Source: Caulobacteraceae bacterium (GTDB lineage Bacteria; Pseudomonadota; Alphaproteobacteria; Caulobacterales; Caulobacteraceae). Taken from it: a DNA stretch of 8,154 bases. Location of the stretch: the NCBI GenBank assembly GCA_025351125.1, contig JANXWN010000443.1, positions 1 through 8,154 on the forward strand, given 5' to 3'. The position numbers and the translations under genes are program-made. Shown one piece after another: positions 6,136-8,154 of the stretch (positions are counted from its first letter, which is position 1; every line of letters starts with the position of its first letter). The notes beneath the pieces are model-generated. The model saw nothing but the letters and a program-made list of their open reading frames with translations, ran no database searches and was not told where the DNA came from.

Positions 6136-6807
6136 GTGCGCAACACTGTTGATCGGGCGCGGCGCGTCGCCGTCGTCGCCGCGCTGCCTCTCGTCCTTGT
6201 CGGCTGCGGAATTAACGCCATTCCCACAAAGCAGGAGGCCGCGAAGGCCCGGTGGGCCGATGTGCAGAACGACTATCAACGTCGCGCCGACTTAATTCCC
6301 AATTTGGTGGCCACGGTCAAAGGTTTCGCCGCCCAAGAAAAGAGCGTGTTGGTCGAGGTGACCCAGGCCCGCGCCAGCGCCACGCAAGTCAAGGTCGACG
6401 CCTCGACAATCACCGATCCGGCGACCTTCCAGCGCTACGAGCAGGCGCAGAACCAGCTTTCCGGCGTGCTCGGGCGTCTGATGATGATCCAGGAAAAATA
6501 CCCGGACCTGAAGTCCAACGAAAACTTCATGGCCCTCCAATCGCACTTGGAGGGCACCGAAAACCGCATTACCGTGGCGCGCAAGGATTACAACGACGCG
6601 GTGCAGGATTTTAACACCACCCTGCGCGTCTTCCCCACCGTTCTATGGGCCAGCACGATGTACAGCAGCGAAAAACCGATGACTTTGTTCTCGGCCGCCG
6701 CGACGGCGCAATCGGCCCCGACCGTCAGCTTCGACGCCGCGGCGCCCGGCGGTAGCGCGGCGACCCCCGGCGCGGCGCCCGGGTCGCCTCCACCGGCCAA
6801 GCCATGA
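6136..6807 (+). CDS. lemA: LemA family lipoprotein
   Basis: LemA proteins are envelope proteins of unclear biochemical role, mostly helical. The 223-residue protein begins with a basic N-terminus and a hydrophobic stretch ending in LVGC, a lipobox with Cys24, so lipid attachment and export are predicted. Conserved LemA signatures follow: QRRADLIPNLVATVKG (48-63), a long helical region, KYPDLKSNENF (121-131), LEGTENRITVARKDYN (138-153) and FPTVLWA. The last 35 or so residues are Ala/Pro/Gly-rich and probably disordered. The start is GTG at 6136; a GGAA about 10 bases upstream is a modest Shine-Dalgarno, and no other in-frame start precedes the lipobox. It overlaps the next gene by 4 bases (ATGA), so it is probably translated together with the TPM protein, a pairing common in bacteria. 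Confidence 0.94.
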   Translation: MRNTVDRARRVAVVAALPLVLVGCGINAIPTKQEAAKARWADVQNDYQRRADLIPNLVATVKGFAAQEKSVLVEVTQARASATQVKVDASTITDPATFQRYEQAQNQLSGVLGRLMMIQEKYPDLKSNENFMALQSHLEGTENRITVARKDYNDAVQDFNTTLRVFPTVLWASTMYSSEKPMTLFSAAATAQSAPTVSFDAAAPGGSAATPGAAPGSPPPAKP

Positions 6808-7568
6808 TCCGTTGGTTAGGGGCGTTAACGATCTGGCTGGCGCTCCTTAGCGCGCCGGCCTGGGCGGCGCCGCAGTTTCCCGCCCTGACCGGAAGGGTGG
6901 TGGACGATGCTCACGTTCTAAACGCCGACACCCAAGCCACCCTGACCGCGAAACTGGCCAATCTCGAGCAACAGACCCAACGCCAGTTGGTGGTCGTCAC
7001 CGTGCCGTCGCTGGGCGGCGCCGATATCGCCGACTACGGCTATCAGCTCGGGCGGGCTTGGGGAATCGGTCAAAAAGGCAAGAACAACGGCGCGGTTTTT
7101 ATCATCGCGCCGAGCGAACATAAGGTTCGCATCGAGGTCGGGTACGGACTTGAGGAAGTGTTAACCGACGGTCTGTCGAGCGTCATTTTGCAACGCGCGG
7201 TGCTTCCCAAATTTCATGCGGGCGATATATCCGGCGGGATCGTCGACGGAACCGACGCGATTATCAGCCAACTCGGCGCCGATCCGCAGGCGGCGCAAGC
7301 CCAGGTCGCTGCGGCACGGCAGGCCCCGATTAGACATCGCAATCCGCTGGGTGCGATATTTCCGCTGATCATCCTGTTTTTTATCGCCTCCTCGATCTTC
7401 CGGGGCCGCGGCGGCGGCGGCGGCGGCCTCGGTTTTCTGTTGCCGATGATGATCCTCGGCGGGTCTCGGGGCTGTTGGGGCGGAGGCGGCGGCTCTGGTT
7501 CCGGTGGCGGCGGCTTCAGCGGCGGCGGCGGGTCGTTCGGCGGCGGCGGATCGTCGGGGAGTTGGTGA
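6804..7568 (+). CDS. TPM-domain protein, YgcG-like, with Gly-rich C-terminus
   Basis: This is an exported protein with a TPM domain, a fold linked in other organisms to phosphatase-like activity or photosystem repair; its bacterial role is not settled. The 254-residue protein has a signal peptide (1-21, likely cut after AWA), then the TPM domain (about 25-160) with the family stretches TGRVVDDAHVL, QLVVVTVPSL (61-70), NNGAVFIIAP and RIEVGYGLEEVLTD (109-122). A hydrophobic segment (183-198) probably anchors it in the membrane. The tail (200-254) is almost all Gly and Ser and ends in SGSW, a recurrent ending in this family. The Gly tracts come from GGC/GGG repeats. The ATG overlaps the lemA stop by 4 bases, and the next TPM gene starts 1 base after this one ends. 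I infer that it works with LemA in the envelope. Confidence 0.94.
   Translation: MIRWLGALTIWLALLSAPAWAAPQFPALTGRVVDDAHVLNADTQATLTAKLANLEQQTQRQLVVVTVPSLGGADIADYGYQLGRAWGIGQKGKNNGAVFIIAPSEHKVRIEVGYGLEEVLTDGLSSVILQRAVLPKFHAGDISGGIVDGTDAIISQLGADPQAAQAQVAAARQAPIRHRNPLGAIFPLIILFFIASSIFRGRGGGGGGLGFLLPMMILGGSRGCWGGGGGSGSGGGGFSGGGGSFGGGGSSGSW
7405..7560 (+). repeat. GGC/GGT low-complexity tracts encoding poly-glycine
   Basis: The end of the YgcG-like gene contains a perfect run of six GGC codons (7410-7427) and several shorter GGC-rich runs up to 7560. They encode the Gly/Ser tail. Such trinucleotide tracts can change length by slippage, so tail length may vary between strains. Confidence 0.75.
7556..7561 (+). 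promoter_or_regulatory. Ribosome binding site deciding the start of the second TPM gene
   Basis: GGGGAG lies 8 bases before the GTG at 7570 and 17 bases before the in-frame ATG at 7579. This favours the GTG, which comes 1 base after the preceding stop codon. The site lies inside the end of the upstream coding region, so translation is probably coupled. Confidence 0.55.
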
Positions 7569-7569
7569 C

Positions 7570-8154
7570 GTGCTGAGCATGATCGACAAGGACCGCATTG
7601 AGGCGGCCATTCAAGCGGCGGAAACCGGCACCAGCGGCGAAGTGGTGTGCCTGTTGGCGCAAGAGGTTTCCACCTATCGCGAGGTGCCACTGGCCTGGGC
7701 CGCGGCCGTCGCCTTGACGGCCCCACCGCTGGCTTTGGCGTTGGGACTGCGCCCTTTGGGTCTTGCCGCCAATGCGGGTCTGTGGACGGCGGCGCAGACC
7801 GGAGCGCTGGAGGGGCAGTTCGCGTTGGGACTTACCCTCTACGCGGCGTTACAGGCCGTGTTGTTTATTCTGGTCTATCTGGTCGTTCACATCCCCGGCG
7901 TTCGGCGACTTGTTACACCGACCGTTTTAAAGCGGCGGCGCGTGGCGCGCGCCGCACACCATCAGTTCGCGGCCTTCGCCGCCCGTGCCGACGGCAGCGC
8001 GACGGGGGTGTTGATTTTCGTGGCTTTGGAGGACCGTCAAGTCCAGGTGCTGGCTGACGGCGCCATCCATGCCAAGGCCGGCGACGACGCGTGGCGCGCC
8101 GCGGCCGCGGCCGTCGGCGCGGCGATGAAGGCGCGCCAAGACCCGACGTCAGGG
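7570..8154 (+). CDS. TPM-domain membrane protein (right end outside window)
   Basis: This is the third gene of the LemA/TPM cluster, open for 195 codons to the edge of the window with no stop. The N-terminus reads IEAAIQAAETGTSGEVVCLL (about 10-29), the opening helix and strand of a TPM domain. Two hydrophobic segments follow (about 40-62 and 84-107) with a basic KRRR after them. TPM-like sequence then resumes with HHQFAAFAARADGSATGVLIF (written here as HHQFAAFAAR, then SATGVLIFVAL) and VQVLADGAIHAKAG. The domain thus appears interrupted by a membrane hairpin. There is no signal peptide. The GTG at 7570 is preferred for its spacing from GGGGAG; the ATG at 7579 is the alternative. Family membership is confident, while the topology is inferred. 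Its function is unknown, but it is presumably a membrane partner of the two upstream envelope proteins. Confidence 0.88.
   Translation, partial: MLSMIDKDRIEAAIQAAETGTSGEVVCLLAQEVSTYREVPLAWAAAVALTAPPLALALGLRPLGLAANAGLWTAAQTGALEGQFALGLTLYAALQAVLFILVYLVVHIPGVRRLVTPTVLKRRRVARAAHHQFAAFAARADGSATGVLIFVALEDRQVQVLADGAIHAKAGDDAWRAAAAAVGAAMKARQDPTSG

Noticed and set aside
7647..8057. Plus-strand frame of 136 codons inside the second TPM gene
   Set aside because: The frame from 7570 stays open to the window edge and carries TPM motifs, so the shorter frame is an overlap artefact.
1..8154. Mobile element, phage, defence island or CRISPR array
   Set aside because: No transposase, integrase, terminal repeats, regularly spaced repeats or nuclease/toxin-like genes are seen; base use looks even across the window.

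Overview
This window looks like a stretch of GC-rich alphaproteobacterial chromosome, probably Rhodospirillales-like. The best evidence is the minus-strand F0 ATP synthase operon in the order atpI-atpB-atpE-atpF'-atpF. It has two distinct b-type subunits (b and b') and no F1 genes between them, an arrangement known from Rhodospirillum and other alphaproteobacteria. GTG and TTG starts are frequent. I see no tRNA, rRNA, CRISPR array, insertion sequence, phage gene or replication origin, and no clear sign of recent transfer.

Layout. (1) Positions 1-2128, minus strand: the F0 operon, running off the left edge inside atpF, with a promoter-like CTTGAC/CTATAG pair near 2197-2224. (2) Positions 2252-2875, minus strand: an SRAP (YedK/HMCES-type) abasic-site-protecting protein with the catalytic Cys2, Asn, Glu and His visible. 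(3) Positions 3037-5978, minus strand: a tight four-gene operon, in transcription order a glutathione S-transferase-like protein, an ABC-2 ATPase, its YadH-like permease, and an exported cyclophilin-type peptidyl-prolyl isomerase. Gaps are 9 bases or fewer and the two ABC genes overlap by 4 bases. A hairpin lies 6 bases past the last stop codon. (4) Positions 5979-6135: a 157-base divergent intergenic region. (5) Positions 6136-8154, plus strand: a LemA-TPM-TPM cluster. It holds a lipoprotein-type LemA, a YgcG-like secreted and anchored TPM protein with a glycine-rich tail, and a second, membrane-inserted TPM protein that is open at the right edge and easily missed because it has no stop in the window.

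How the genes work together. The atp genes build the membrane proton channel and stator. The ABC pair forms a small exporter of unknown substrate, co-expressed with a GST-like protein and a periplasmic foldase. The LemA/TPM trio is a recurrent cell-envelope module of poorly understood function. Most of the window is conventional. The points most worth a second look are the split TPM protein, the lipobox on LemA, the GST-exporter-foldase operon and the hairpin after it. I did not find a convincing wholly new system.
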